Source of the DNA: Gaiellaceae bacterium
GTDB taxonomy: Bacteria; Actinomycetota; Thermoleophilia; Gaiellales; Gaiellaceae
Direction: 5' to 3'
Length of the DNA: 36,180 bases
Assembly: GCA_021323315.1 (NCBI GenBank)
Contig: JAJTCQ010000020.1
Coordinates: forward strand, 1 to 36,180
In this document: in pieces, positions 25,241-34,220 of the stretch
How positions within the stretch are numbered: the stretch's first letter is position 1
Layout of the letters: every line of letters begins with the position of its first letter
Notes under the pieces: model-generated
What the model was told of the DNA's origin: nothing
Database searches by the model: none
What the model saw: only the letters and a program-made list of their open reading frames with translations
Translations under genes and position numbers: made by a program

Positions 25241-25250
25241 CGCGCGCGCT

Positions 25251-26393
25251 TTGGACCTGCACGAGTATCAGGGCAAGGAGCTCTTTCGGCGATACGGGAT
25301 TCCCGTCTCGGACGGAGTCCTCGCGACGAGCCCCGCCGAGGCGAGAGTCGCCGCCGAGGAGCTCGGCGGTCCGGTCGTCGTCAAGGCACAGGTACTCATC
25401 GGCGGTCGCGGGAAGGCCGGCGGCATCAAGCTCGCGAGCTCTCCGGACGAGGCCGAGACCCGCGCCGGGGAGATCCTCGGCATGGACATCCGCGGGCACA
25501 CGGTGCAGAAGCTCTGGATCGAGCGGGCGTCCGACATCGCGCGCGAGTACTACCTCTCGCTGACGTTCGACCGCAGCGCGAAGCAGCCACTGTTCATGTT
25601 CACGACCCAGGGCGGGATCGACATCGAGGAGGTCGCGGCGACGAGCCCCGACGCGCTCGTGAAGCTGCACGTCGACCCGCTCGAGGGCTGCCACCCGTGG
25701 CACGCGCGCCGCCTCGTGTACGCGGCGGGGGTCGTGGATCCGGGCGAGCAGAAGCAGATCGCCGCAATCGTCGGGAAGCTCTACGACGCCTTCGTCGGCG
25801 CGGACGCGATGCTCTGCGAGATCAACCCGCTGATCGTGACGCCCGAGGGGGAGGTGCGCGCGCTCGACTCGAAGTTCACCGTCGACGACAACGCGCTCTT
25901 TCGTCACCCGGACATCGCCGAGATGCGCGATGTCGCCGGTGCCGACCCGCTCGAGGTGCTCGCCCGCGAGAAGGGTGTGACCTACGTCAAGCTCGACGGC
26001 GAGGTCGGGGTCCTCGGCAACGGAGCCGGGCTCACGATGTCGAGCGTCGACGTCGTGACCTTCGCGGGCGGCCGCCCCGCCAACTTCTGCGACCTCGGCG
26101 GCGGCGGTGACGCGCAGGGCGTCGTCGACGCGCTCGAGGTCATCACGCGCGACGAGCAGGTGCGCTCGATCTTCTTCAACATCTTCGGGGGAATAACGCG
26201 CTGTGACGAGGTCGCGCGCGGGATCTTGCAGGCGGTCGGGCAGATGGGGCTCGAGCTGCCCATCGTCGTCCGGCTCGACGGGACGAATGCCGACGCGGGG
26301 CGGCGCATCCTGGCCGAGGCGTCACTCGACAACCTCCACCCCGAGGCCACGATGCTGGACGGTGCCCGGCGCGCTGTGGAGTTGGCTGCCTGA
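25251..26393 (+). CDS. sucC: Succinate-CoA ligase, ADP/GDP-forming, beta subunit
   Basis: SucC binds the nucleotide and succinate in the TCA step succinyl-CoA to succinate. The 380-residue product starts DLHEYQGKELFRRYGIPVSD, exactly the SucC N-terminus, so TTG at 25251 is preferred over an upstream in-frame ATG (25218). It has an ATP-grasp domain (VVVKAQVLIGGRGKAGGIKL, CEINPLIVTPEGEVRALDSK) and a C-terminal flavodoxin-like domain (GNGAGLTMSSVDVV, FCDLGGGGDAQGVVDALEV, NIFGGITRCDEVARGI). The stop overlaps sucD by one base (TGATG). Confidence 0.94.
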   Translation: MDLHEYQGKELFRRYGIPVSDGVLATSPAEARVAAEELGGPVVVKAQVLIGGRGKAGGIKLASSPDEAETRAGEILGMDIRGHTVQKLWIERASDIAREYYLSLTFDRSAKQPLFMFTTQGGIDIEEVAATSPDALVKLHVDPLEGCHPWHARRLVYAAGVVDPGEQKQIAAIVGKLYDAFVGADAMLCEINPLIVTPEGEVRALDSKFTVDDNALFRHPDIAEMRDVAGADPLEVLAREKGVTYVKLDGEVGVLGNGAGLTMSSVDVVTFAGGRPANFCDLGGGGDAQGVVDALEVITRDEQVRSIFFNIFGGITRCDEVARGILQAVGQMGLELPIVVRLDGTNADAGRRILAEASLDNLHPEATMLDGARRAVELAA

Positions 26394-27265
26394 TGGCGAT
26401 CCTGGTCGACTCGAGTACACGCCTCGTCGTCCAGGGGCTCACCGGCTCCGAGGGCCGCTTCCACGGCCTTCGCAACCGCTCGCACGGCACGGACGTCGTG
26501 GCCGGCGTGACGCCGGGGAAGGGCGGACAGGACGTGGAGGGCATCCCGATCTTCGACACGGTTGCCGAGGCCGTCTCCAAAGCGGGCGCGAACACGGCGA
26601 TGGTCTTCGTCCCGGCGCCCTTCGCTTCCGACGCCATGTACGAGGCGATCGACGCCGGCATCGGAACCGTCATCTGCATCACCGAGGGCGTCCCGGCGCA
26701 CGAGATGCTGCGCATCCACGCGTTCATCGCGGGTCGCGACGTCCGCCTGATCGGGCCGAACTGCCCGGGTGCGCTCTCGCCGGGGAAGGCCAACGTCGGG
26801 ATCATCCCGGCCGAGATCTTCCGGGAAGGCTCGATCGGCCTCGTCTCGCGCTCGGGCACGCTGACCTACCAGATCGGGCACGAGCTCACGCAGCTCGGAC
26901 TCGGGAACTCGACGATCGTCGGGATCGGTGGAGATCCGATCGTCGGCTCGTCGTTCATCGACGTCCTCGCGCTCTTCGAGGCCGATCCGCAGACCGAGTA
27001 CGTCGTGATGGTCGGAGAGATCGGCGGCGACGAGGAGGAGAAGGCCGCGGCGTTCATCGAGTCTGCGATGACGAAGCCCGTCGTCGCCTACATCGCCGGG
27101 TTCACGGCGCCGCCGGGGAAGACGATGGGGCATGCGGGCGCGATCATCTCCGGGTCCGCGGGCACCGCGCAGGCGAAGAAGGACGCGCTCGAAGCGCGCG
27201 GCGTCCGCGTCGGCACGACGCCGACCGAGACCGCCGAGCTCGTCGCCGAGCTCGCCCGCGGCTAG
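26393..27265 (+). CDS. sucD: Succinate-CoA ligase alpha subunit
   Basis: SucD binds CoA and carries the phospho-histidine of succinate-CoA ligase. The 290-residue product has the CoA-binding Rossmann part (VVQGLTGSEGRFHGLRN, VAGVTPGKGGQ), the PNCPGALSPGKANVGI loop, and the active His247 in GKTMGHAGAIISG. Length is normal for the family. ATG overlaps the sucC stop, so the two subunits should be made in equal amounts. A cupin gene follows 3 bases after the stop. Confidence 0.95.
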   Translation: MAILVDSSTRLVVQGLTGSEGRFHGLRNRSHGTDVVAGVTPGKGGQDVEGIPIFDTVAEAVSKAGANTAMVFVPAPFASDAMYEAIDAGIGTVICITEGVPAHEMLRIHAFIAGRDVRLIGPNCPGALSPGKANVGIIPAEIFREGSIGLVSRSGTLTYQIGHELTQLGLGNSTIVGIGGDPIVGSSFIDVLALFEADPQTEYVVMVGEIGGDEEEKAAAFIESAMTKPVVAYIAGFTAPPGKTMGHAGAIISGSAGTAQAKKDALEARGVRVGTTPTETAELVAELARG

Positions 27266-27268
27266 CCC

Positions 27269-27616
27269 GTGATGCAGGTGCGGAACCGCGAGCGCGACGC
27301 CGAGCCGTTCGTGACGAAGGACGGCTCGACGATCCGCGAGTACTTCCACTCGGATGCGCAGAGCCTCGCGGAGGCGTCGCTCGCGCCCAGGCGTGCGACG
27401 CAACGCCACTACCACGCCGAGAGCGAGGAGATCTACCTCGTCGTCGAGGGCGGTGGCGAGCTCGAGGTCGACGGCGAGCGCCGGGAGGTCGGGGCGGGCG
27501 ACGCGATCCTGATCACGCCCGGCGCGTGGCACGAGCTGACGGCCGGCGAGGACGGTGTTCGGCTCCTCTGCTGTTGCGTGCCGCCCTACTCCGACGCCGA
27601 CACCTACTTCGCATAA
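27269..27616 (+). CDS. Small cupin-domain protein
   Basis: The 115-residue single-domain cupin has motif 1 RHYHAESEEIYLVVEGGG (two His and a Glu as metal ligands) and motif 2 VGAGDAILITPGAWHEL (third His). The three-His-one-Glu set is complete, so a divalent metal is expected. Single-domain cupins include isomerases, dioxygenases and sugar-binding sensors; the substrate cannot be told. The tail has a Cys-rich LLCCCVPPYSD. GTG at 27269 is followed directly by ATG at 27272 and either may start. It lies 3 bases after sucD, probably in the same transcript. Confidence 0.85.
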   Translation: MMQVRNRERDAEPFVTKDGSTIREYFHSDAQSLAEASLAPRRATQRHYHAESEEIYLVVEGGGELEVDGERREVGAGDAILITPGAWHELTAGEDGVRLLCCCVPPYSDADTYFA

Positions 27617-27619
27617 CCT
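27614..27619 (+). promoter_or_regulatory. -10 element TAACCT before the PLP aminotransferase
   Basis: TAACCT overlaps the cupin stop codon and ends 7 bases before the GTG at 27627, predicting a separate leaderless transcript. A GAAGG run lies too close to the start to act as a normal ribosome site. Confidence 0.35.
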
Positions 27620-27626
27620 CGAAGGC

Positions 27627-28715
27627 GTGCCTGCGCCGCCTATCTCGTTCGCTCGGGGCGCACCGGCCCCGGAGCTGATCCCCGCAGACGAGCTCGCCGA
27701 CTGCGCCCTCGAGGTCGCCTCGCGCGACGGCGCGAAGGTCTTCGCGTACGGTCCCGGAGGCGGCTACCAGCCGCTGCGCGAGTGGATCGCCGAGCGTCAC
27801 GGCGTGCCGTTCGAGCGCGTCGTGCTCACGGTGGGCGGCCTGCAGGGGTTCGTCTTCTACGCCGCAGAGCAGCTCGCTCGGGTGCCCGGGCGCGTCCTCG
27901 TGGAGGCGCCGAGCTACGACCGGCCGCTGAAGGTGCTCGCGCGCGAAGGCGCCGAGATCGTCGCGCTGCCGATGGACGACGAGGGGCTCGACCCCGACGC
28001 GCTCGCGGCGGAGCTCGCCGGCCGCTCGGACGCGCCCTCGTTCCTGTACACGATCCCGACCTTCCAGAACCCCAGCGGCAGGACGCTGTCGGCTGACCGG
28101 CGCGCGCGGCTCGTCGAGATCGTCCTCGAGCACTCACTCGCGGTGCTCGAGGACGACCCGTACGGGCTCGTGCGGTTCGAGGGGTACGCGCCGCCCAGCC
28201 TGCTCGAGCTCGAGGGCGGCTCGCTCGTCACGTACACGTCGTCCTTCTCGAAGACCGTGGCGCCGGGCGTCCGGACGGGCTACTTCGTCCTCCCGGAGGC
28301 CGACGCCGCCGCGTTCGAGGAACGAGCGGTCTCGACGTACATCTCGCCACCGTTTCTGCCCGAGGCGATCGTCTGGGAGTACGTCCGGCGCGGCCGGTTC
28401 GAACCGAACCTCGAGCACGTGCGCCGCGAGCTCCGCGCGCGGCGCGACGCGATGCTGGGAGGGCTTGCGGAGCACTTCCGTGGAGCGAGCTGGAGCACCC
28501 CTGAGGGCGGCTACTTCGTCTGGCTCGACCTCGACGAAACGGACGCCACGGCGCTCGCCGCGCGTGGCGAGGAGGCCGGCGTGGCGATCGTCCCGGGTCC
28601 CGGGTTCTTCCCGCCCGACTCGGAACTCGGCGGGAGCTCGGTGCGGCTCGCCTACAGCTACGAGACCCCAGCGCGGATCGCCGAGGGGGTCGAGCTGCTC
28701 GCGTCCCTACGCTGA
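27627..28715 (+). CDS. PLP-dependent aminotransferase, class I/II (MocR-like catalytic domain)
   Basis: The 362-residue product has no HTH domain, so it is a free-standing enzyme related to 2-aminoadipate/valine-pyruvate-type transaminases. Features are ISFARGAPAPELIPADELAD, YGPGGGYQPLREWIAERHGV, LTVGGLQGFVFYAAEQLA, YTIPTFQNPSGRTLS (PLP contacts), EDDPYGLVRFEGY and the Schiff-base Lys in YTSSFSKTVAPGVRTGYFV. A C-terminal PGPGFFPPDSELGGSSVRLA carries the carboxylate-binding Arg. GTG at 27627 is chosen because the conserved fold starts immediately and TAACCT lies 7 bases before; an in-frame extension upstream is a shadow of the cupin gene. The last 9 bases overlap the convergent LapA-like gene. 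The amino donor is unknown. Confidence 0.87.
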   Translation: MPAPPISFARGAPAPELIPADELADCALEVASRDGAKVFAYGPGGGYQPLREWIAERHGVPFERVVLTVGGLQGFVFYAAEQLARVPGRVLVEAPSYDRPLKVLAREGAEIVALPMDDEGLDPDALAAELAGRSDAPSFLYTIPTFQNPSGRTLSADRRARLVEIVLEHSLAVLEDDPYGLVRFEGYAPPSLLELEGGSLVTYTSSFSKTVAPGVRTGYFVLPEADAAAFEERAVSTYISPPFLPEAIVWEYVRRGRFEPNLEHVRRELRARRDAMLGGLAEHFRGASWSTPEGGYFVWLDLDETDATALAARGEEAGVAIVPGPGFFPPDSELGGSSVRLAYSYETPARIAEGVELLASLR

Positions 28716-28955
28716 GCGGCGGCGACCGCGAATCTGGTCGAACAGGTAGCCGGCTGCGAAACCGAGGCCGACGCAGAGCAGGATCAGGACGAGGAGCGAT
28801 ATCTCGGTCGTGAAGAAGACGAAGCTCACCTCCACCTGCTCCCTGTTGAAGAGCACGATCAGCAGGGCGTAGACCGCAAGGACCCCGAAGAGGACGAGCT
28901 TCCAGGGCGGACCCTTCTCAGGCGTCGCCGGAGGAGGGGAGCCCTGCGTGTTCAC
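28707..28955 (-). CDS. LapA/DUF1049-like small membrane protein
   Basis: The 82-residue protein has a Pro-rich cytoplasmic N-terminus and two membrane segments: WKLVLFGVLAVYALLIVLFN near 18-37 and ISLLVLILLCVGLGFAAGYL near 52-71, joined by REQVEVSFVFFTTE, with a basic C-terminus (RGRRRSA). This is the layout of LapA-type proteins, which in E. coli adjust lipopolysaccharide assembly; in an organism that may lack LPS the role is unknown. GTG at 28955 is preceded by TAGGAT 7 bases upstream. Confidence 0.75.
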   Translation of the reverse strand: MNTQGSPPPATPEKGPPWKLVLFGVLAVYALLIVLFNREQVEVSFVFFTTEISLLVLILLCVGLGFAAGYLFDQIRGRRRSA

Positions 28956-28962
28956 GCCGCGG

Positions 28963-28968
28963 ATCCTA
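28963..28968 (-). promoter_or_regulatory. -10 element TAGGAT before the LapA-like gene
   Basis: On the minus strand TAGGAT is 7 bases from the GTG at 28955, predicting a leaderless transcript. The hexamer overlaps the 3' flank of the Cys-rich peptide gene. Confidence 0.4.
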
Positions 28969-28970
28969 CG

Positions 28971-29162
28971 TCAGGCCGCTTGGCCGACCGGAACGGGCTC
29001 GACCATCCGTGGCACCAGGCGAGGCTGACGGGGCGGCGTCAGCGCACCACCGGTCGCGGTACGAAACGTCGGGCAGGGCTCGTTGCAGGTGAGGGCGCAA
29101 AGGCCGGAACGCCGGAAGAAGCAGTCGTCGCACGTGAGATCTGTTCGCTTTTTTATCGCCAT
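28971..29162 (-). CDS. Small Cys-rich (putative zinc-ribbon-like) protein
   Basis: I recognise no named family for this 63-residue protein. Its N-terminal half holds five cysteines in 20 residues: DLTCDDCFFRRSGLCALTCN (Cys11, Cys14, Cys22, Cys26) then EPCPTF (Cys30). The CxxC and CxxxC pairs suggest a zinc or iron-sulfur site. The C-terminal half is Pro/Arg-rich (PPRQPRLVPRMVEPVPVG) and probably unstructured. ATG at 29162 begins the Lys-rich MAIKKRTD; GGGAGGGG lies about 20 bases upstream, farther than usual. It has a two-box promoter of its own, which supports it being a real gene. Confidence 0.65.
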   Translation of the reverse strand: MAIKKRTDLTCDDCFFRRSGLCALTCNEPCPTFRTATGGALTPPRQPRLVPRMVEPVPVGQAA

Positions 29163-29196
29163 GTCTCATGTGGCCGCCCCTCCCGACCAAGCCCGC

Positions 29197-29225
29197 ATTC
29201 TGGCGAGCGGGTGGCGGAGCGACAA
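29197..29225 (-). promoter_or_regulatory. Predicted promoter for the Cys-rich peptide gene
   Basis: On the minus strand TTGTCG (29225-29220) and CAGAAT (29202-29197) are spaced by 17 bases, giving a leader of about 28 bases. The spacer between the protease stop (29291) and this gene (29162) contains nothing else I can assign. Confidence 0.4.
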
Positions 29226-29290
29226 GCCCCCTGCGACCGAATTCGCCGCAATTTGCGACGGTTGTCAGTGCAGACGAACTTCCTGCAAAA

Positions 29291-30304
29291 TCAGCACTTC
29301 TTGATAACCGTTGCCAGCTTCTGCAACGCCTGTTGAAAACTCTCAACAGGCACGATCTCGAGGCCCTCGGCATTCTCCTGCGCGTCCCCGGCGTTCTCGC
29401 CTGCCGGGACGAGGAAGTAATCCACATCCGCGCGGCGCGCCCCGACCGTCTTTTGCTTGACCCCACCGATCGGGATCACGGTCCCGTCGAGGGCGAGCGC
29501 TCCGGTCGCCGCGATCCGGCAGCCGTTCGTGACGTCGCGGCCGAGCTGGCGTGCGATCTCGAGCGCGAAGGGAAGCCCCGCCGACGGCCCGCCCACGCGC
29601 CCGAGGTCGATGTCAACCTCGAACGGCAGCTTCACGTCCGCCTCCTGCTCGATGAGGATCCCGACGATTGCGCGCGACGGGTCTTCCGGGCTCGCGATCG
29701 TCCGCACCCTCACGTCGACGGGCTCGTTCCCTTGCCGCCGCACAGCGAGGGTGAGCGTGTCACCCGGCTTGCGCGTTCCGATCCGCGCGCGCAGCTCCGC
29801 GGGCGTCTTCACCGTCGCCCCGTCGACTCTGACCACGACGTCTCCGGCCTCGAGCACCTCCGCCGCCGGAACGTCGGGCGCCACGGAGGTCACGAGGATC
29901 CCACGCGGCGTTGCGACGACCTCGTACCCGAGCTCGCGGAGAGCGACGACCGCCGCCGTCTCCTCCGAGCGCTGCATGTCGGCCGCGTTCTGCCGGTCTC
30001 GCTCCGCGTCGGTCTCGCCGGACGGCGAGAGAACTTCCTCGGAGACGAAGGTGGAGCCTTCCGGACGCGTGAACGGCAGCAGCTGCTCCAGCAGGCGGAT
30101 CCTGCGCACGAACAGGTCGACGTAGTAGACGTCGCCCTTCGCGGGCGAGCCCCTGCCCTCGCTCTCGACCTCGACCTTGTCGGCGAGCGGCTTGGCGCGA
30201 TCCGGGACGAACAGATAGTCGTCTGCCGGGAGCCACCACAGCACGAACGCGGTGACGAGGCCGAGCATGCCGAGCACGACCGCGGCGCCGGCGAAGCGCT
30301 TCAC
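29291..30304 (-). CDS. PDZ and Lon (S16) protease-domain membrane protein, YlbL-like
   Basis: The 337-residue product has an N-terminal membrane anchor (about 5-24), a linker domain, a PDZ domain near 130-205 (RGILVTSVAPDVPAAEVLEA, GDVVVRVDGATVKTPAEL) and a C-terminal Lon-type protease domain. The catalytic dyad is visible: Ser241 in GGPSAGLPFALEI and Lys285 in GGVKQKTVGA, spaced as in Lon. No ATPase is present, so it resembles Bacillus YlbL, an extracytoplasmic protease implicated in the DNA-damage checkpoint. GTG at 30304 follows the SDR stop by 7 bases, making it the last gene of the icd-mdh-SDR-protease operon. Confidence 0.9.
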   Translation of the reverse strand: MKRFAGAAVVLGMLGLVTAFVLWWLPADDYLFVPDRAKPLADKVEVESEGRGSPAKGDVYYVDLFVRRIRLLEQLLPFTRPEGSTFVSEEVLSPSGETDAERDRQNAADMQRSEETAAVVALRELGYEVVATPRGILVTSVAPDVPAAEVLEAGDVVVRVDGATVKTPAELRARIGTRKPGDTLTLAVRRQGNEPVDVRVRTIASPEDPSRAIVGILIEQEADVKLPFEVDIDLGRVGGPSAGLPFALEIARQLGRDVTNGCRIAATGALALDGTVIPIGGVKQKTVGARRADVDYFLVPAGENAGDAQENAEGLEIVPVESFQQALQKLATVIKKC

Positions 30305-30311
30305 GCTCGCG

Positions 30312-31055
30312 TTACCACAGGCCGCGTGTCAGGGCGCCGTCGACCAGGATCACGGTCCCGCTCACGTACGACGCGCGGTCGGAGCAGAGGAACGTCACGA
30401 CGTCGCCGACCTCGCGCGTCGTGCCGAGGCGGCGCAACGGAATCGTGGCGAGATCCTCGGCGCTCGGACCGTCCGGGTAGACCTCGCGGACGCGGTCGGT
30501 GTCGATGCGGCCGGGAGCAATGCAGTTCACGGTGATCCCCTTCGGGCCGAGCTCGCGGGCGAGCGACTTCGACCAGCCGGCGATCCCGGGTCGCACGCTG
30601 TTCGAGAGCGCGAGGTTGTCGATCGGCTCGCGCACGCTCGACGACGTGACGGTGACGACGCGTCCCGCGGGACTGCGTTCGAGATGAGGCAGGCAGAGGC
30701 CCGTGAGCCGCACGATCGAGACGAGCAGCAGCTCGACGGCGGCCTCCACCTTCGCGGCGTCGAGCTCTGCGGCGGTGGTGCGTGGCGGACCGCCCGAGTT
30801 GTTCACGAGGATGTCGATCCCGCCGTAGGTGTCGACGGCCGTCGAGACGAGGCGCTCGAGATCCTCGGCGCTCGTCACGTCTCCCGGGACTGCGAGGCCG
30901 CCAATCCGCTCCGCCTGCCGCTCGAGCAGGTCTCGGCGCCGCGCGAACATCACCACGCTCGCTCCCTCGCCCGTGAGCGACTCCGCGATGCCGAGGCCGA
31001 TGCCCGAGGACGCTCCGCAGACGACGGCCGTGCGGTCGCTGAGCCCGAGCTCCAC
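30312..31055 (-). CDS. SDR-fold protein lacking the Tyr/Lys catalytic pair
   Basis: The 247-residue short-chain dehydrogenase-type protein has an intact cofactor site: VVCGASSGIGLGIAESL (13-27), an Arg-rich loop FARRRDLLER favouring NADP, and NNSGGPP (85-91). Catalytic Ser is present in TVTSSSV, but where YxxxK should be the sequence reads LALSN (148-152), so Tyr is Leu148 and Lys is Asn152. The C-terminal part (GPKGITVNCIAPGRIDTDRV, SYVSGTVILVDGALTRG) is normal. It belongs to a recognisable SDR subset with NNSGGPP and LSN motifs whose chemistry is unclear to me; a binding or regulatory role is possible. GTG follows the mdh stop by 2 bases. Confidence 0.85.
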   Translation of the reverse strand: MELGLSDRTAVVCGASSGIGLGIAESLTGEGASVVMFARRRDLLERQAERIGGLAVPGDVTSAEDLERLVSTAVDTYGGIDILVNNSGGPPRTTAAELDAAKVEAAVELLLVSIVRLTGLCLPHLERSPAGRVVTVTSSSVREPIDNLALSNSVRPGIAGWSKSLARELGPKGITVNCIAPGRIDTDRVREVYPDGPSAEDLATIPLRRLGTTREVGDVVTFLCSDRASYVSGTVILVDGALTRGLW

Positions 31056-31057
31056 GG

Positions 31058-31983
31058 CTACTTCTTCTTCAGGACGCCGACCACCTCACGGACGGCGGCG
31101 GCGGATGCGCGCAGCATCTTCTTCTCGTCCGCCGTGAGCTTCAGCTTGACGATCTCCTCGACGCCACCCGTGCCGAGCTTGACGGGGACGCCCATGTACA
31201 GCCCGCTGATCCCGTACTCGCCCTCGAGGTAGGCCGTGCAGGGGAGGATCCGCTTCTCGTCGAGGCAGATCGAGTCGACCATCTGCGCAGCCGCGGCGCC
31301 CGGCGCGTACCAGGCGGAGGTGCCGAGCAGCGAGACGAGCTCGCCCCCGCCGAACTTGGTGCGCTCCACGAGCTTCGAGATGCGCCCCCTCGGAAGCAGC
31401 TCGGGAAGCGGGATGCCGCCGACGTTCGTCGCGGAGACGACGGGCACCATCTGGTCGCCGTGCCCGCCGAGGACGACCGCGGTGACGTCCTTCACCGACA
31501 CGTCGAGCTCGTGCGCGATGAAGGTCGAGAAGCGGGCGGTGTCGAGGATGCCCGCCATGCCGACCACGCGGTGTTTCTTGAAGCGTGACGTCGCCTTCGC
31601 GACGTGGCACATCGCGTCGAGCGGGTTCGAGACCACCACGACGATCGCGCCGGGCGAGTGCTTCACCGCCTCCTTCGTGACCGCCGAGACGATCGCCTCG
31701 TTCGTCGATACGAGGTCGTCGCGGCTCATCCCCGGCGTGCGCGGTTTCCCCGCCGTGATGACGACGACGTCGGAGTCGGCCGTCTCCTCGTAACCGTTCG
31801 AGCCGACCATCGCCGGCTCGTAGCCGAGGACAGCCGCGGCCTGGTTGACGTCGAGCGCCTTGCCCTGCGGATAGTTCGGGATGATGTCGACGAGCACGAC
31901 GTCGGCGTAGTCGCGCCGCGCCAACTCCTGCGCACAGGTCGCGCCGACGTTCCCGGCGCCGACGACAGTGATCTTCTTTCGCA

Positions 31984-31984
<1 letters not shown>
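31058..31984 (-). CDS. mdh: Malate dehydrogenase (LDH-like type)
   Basis: The enzyme oxidises malate to oxaloacetate with NAD in the TCA cycle. The 308-residue product has the Rossmann loop [18 protein letters not shown] with acidic VDI (NAD-specifying) after strand 2, the mobile active-site loop [13 protein letters not shown] (Arg residues preceding the substrate), VVSNPLDAM (substrate Asn) and the catalytic [13 protein letters not shown] His. The Arg-x-x-x-Met-Ser-Arg loop marks malate rather than lactate specificity. ATG overlaps the icd stop by one base (TGATG). The C-terminal tail is Lys-rich (VVGVLKKK). Confidence 0.93.
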
Positions 31985-33069
<1,085 letters not shown>

Positions 33070-33080
33070 GGCCGCGGCCG

Positions 33081-33120
33081 ATCGTAGCTGAGCACTCGCC
33101 GAATCCCGGTCAGGTAGCGT
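33081..33120. promoter_or_regulatory. Divergent -10 elements for icd operon and gltA
   Basis: TACGAT on the minus strand (33081-33086) is 11 bases from the icd ATG. TAGCGT on the plus strand (33115-33120) is 8 bases from the gltA ATG. The start codons are 59 bases apart, so two early TCA steps share one short control region. Confidence 0.45.
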
Positions 33121-33128
33121 CCCTGCCG

Positions 33129-34220
33129 ATGAGCGAGGTGGCGGACTTCAAGCCCGGGCTCGAGGGCGTCGTCGCGGTCGAGACCGAGATCGCGGAGCCC
33201 GATCGCGAGGGCGGCGTGCTCCGCTATCGCGGCGTCGACATCGAGGAGCTGGTCGGCCGCTACCCGTACGAGCGCGTCTGGGGGCTGCTCGTCGACGACG
33301 ACCTCGACTCCGTGATGCCGGAGCCGGAGCCGTACGAGCCGGCAGGCCTCACGGGCAACGCCCCAGCCGACCTGCAGGCCGAGACCGCGCGACTGGCGGG
33401 GTACTGGAAGCTGGGCAAGCTCAACGAGATCTCCGACGAGCAGGCGCGCGATGATCTCGGTCGCCTCTCGTCCCAGATGATGGGCATCGTGGCGCGGTCG
33501 GCGCGCCTCGCAGACGGTGAGCGCGAGCCGATTCCGGACGACGTCGTCCGGCAGGGCCGCACGGCCGCGGAGAAGTTTCTCCTGCAGTGGCGGGGCGAGG
33601 CGGACCCGCGCGCCGTGAAGGCGATCGACACGTACTGGATCTGCACTGCCGAGCACGGCCTCAACGCCTCCACGTTCACTGCTCGCGTGACCGCCTCGAC
33701 CGGCGCGGACTGCGGCGCGGCGCTGTCCTCCGCGGTGGGCGCGCTCTCCGGCCCGCTGCACGGCGGCGCGCCCGCGTACGTGAAGCCGATGCTGGAAGAG
33801 GTTTCCGCCATGGGCGACCCGGAGAAATGGGTGCGCGACGCGCTCGACGCGGGCAAGCGGATCATGGGGTTCGGGCACCGTGTTTACCGCGCCGAGGATC
33901 CGCGCTCGGTCATCCTCAAGCGCACCGCGCGGGAGCTCGGCTCCCCGCAGATCGAGATCGCCGAGCAGCTCGAGGAAGCGGCGCTCACGGAGCTCGAGCG
34001 GCGTCATCCCGAGCGGCCGCTGAAGACGAACGTCGAGTACTACTCGGCGCTCGTCCTCGACGTCGCCGAGATCCCGCCGCCCCTCGCGCCGGCGATGTTC
34101 GCCTGCTCGCGGGTGGCCGGCTGGTCGGCGCACATCCTCGAGCAGAAGCGAACCGGCCGGCTGTTCAGGCCGTCCGCGCGGTACGTGGGCCCGGCGCCGC
34201 GCTCGCTCCAGCCCGCGTGA
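33129..34220 (+). CDS. gltA: Citrate synthase
   Basis: Citrate synthase condenses oxaloacetate and acetyl-CoA. The 363-residue product is of the Gram-positive/type I length. It has VLRYRGVDIEELVGRYPYER, His176 in TAEHGLNASTFTAR, GPLHGGAPAYVKPML, His250 in GFGHRVYRAEDPRS, and the acidic catalytic position in NVEYYSALVLD, where Glu303 stands in place of the more usual Asp. The C-terminal FACSRVAGWSAHILEQKRTG is standard. Some actinobacterial citrate synthases also carry Glu there, so this is probably subfamily-specific; 2-methylcitrate synthase is a close alternative. ATG at 33129 has TAGCGT 8 bases upstream. The stop overlaps the HEAT-repeat gene (GTGA). Confidence 0.9.
   Translation: MSEVADFKPGLEGVVAVETEIAEPDREGGVLRYRGVDIEELVGRYPYERVWGLLVDDDLDSVMPEPEPYEPAGLTGNAPADLQAETARLAGYWKLGKLNEISDEQARDDLGRLSSQMMGIVARSARLADGEREPIPDDVVRQGRTAAEKFLLQWRGEADPRAVKAIDTYWICTAEHGLNASTFTARVTASTGADCGAALSSAVGALSGPLHGGAPAYVKPMLEEVSAMGDPEKWVRDALDAGKRIMGFGHRVYRAEDPRSVILKRTARELGSPQIEIAEQLEEAALTELERRHPERPLKTNVEYYSALVLDVAEIPPPLAPAMFACSRVAGWSAHILEQKRTGRLFRPSARYVGPAPRSLQPA

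Noticed and set aside
29265-29285. Hairpin TGCAG/CTGCA downstream of the Lon-like protease as a terminator
   Set aside because: The stem is only five base pairs with a nine-base loop and no T-run follows on the minus strand.
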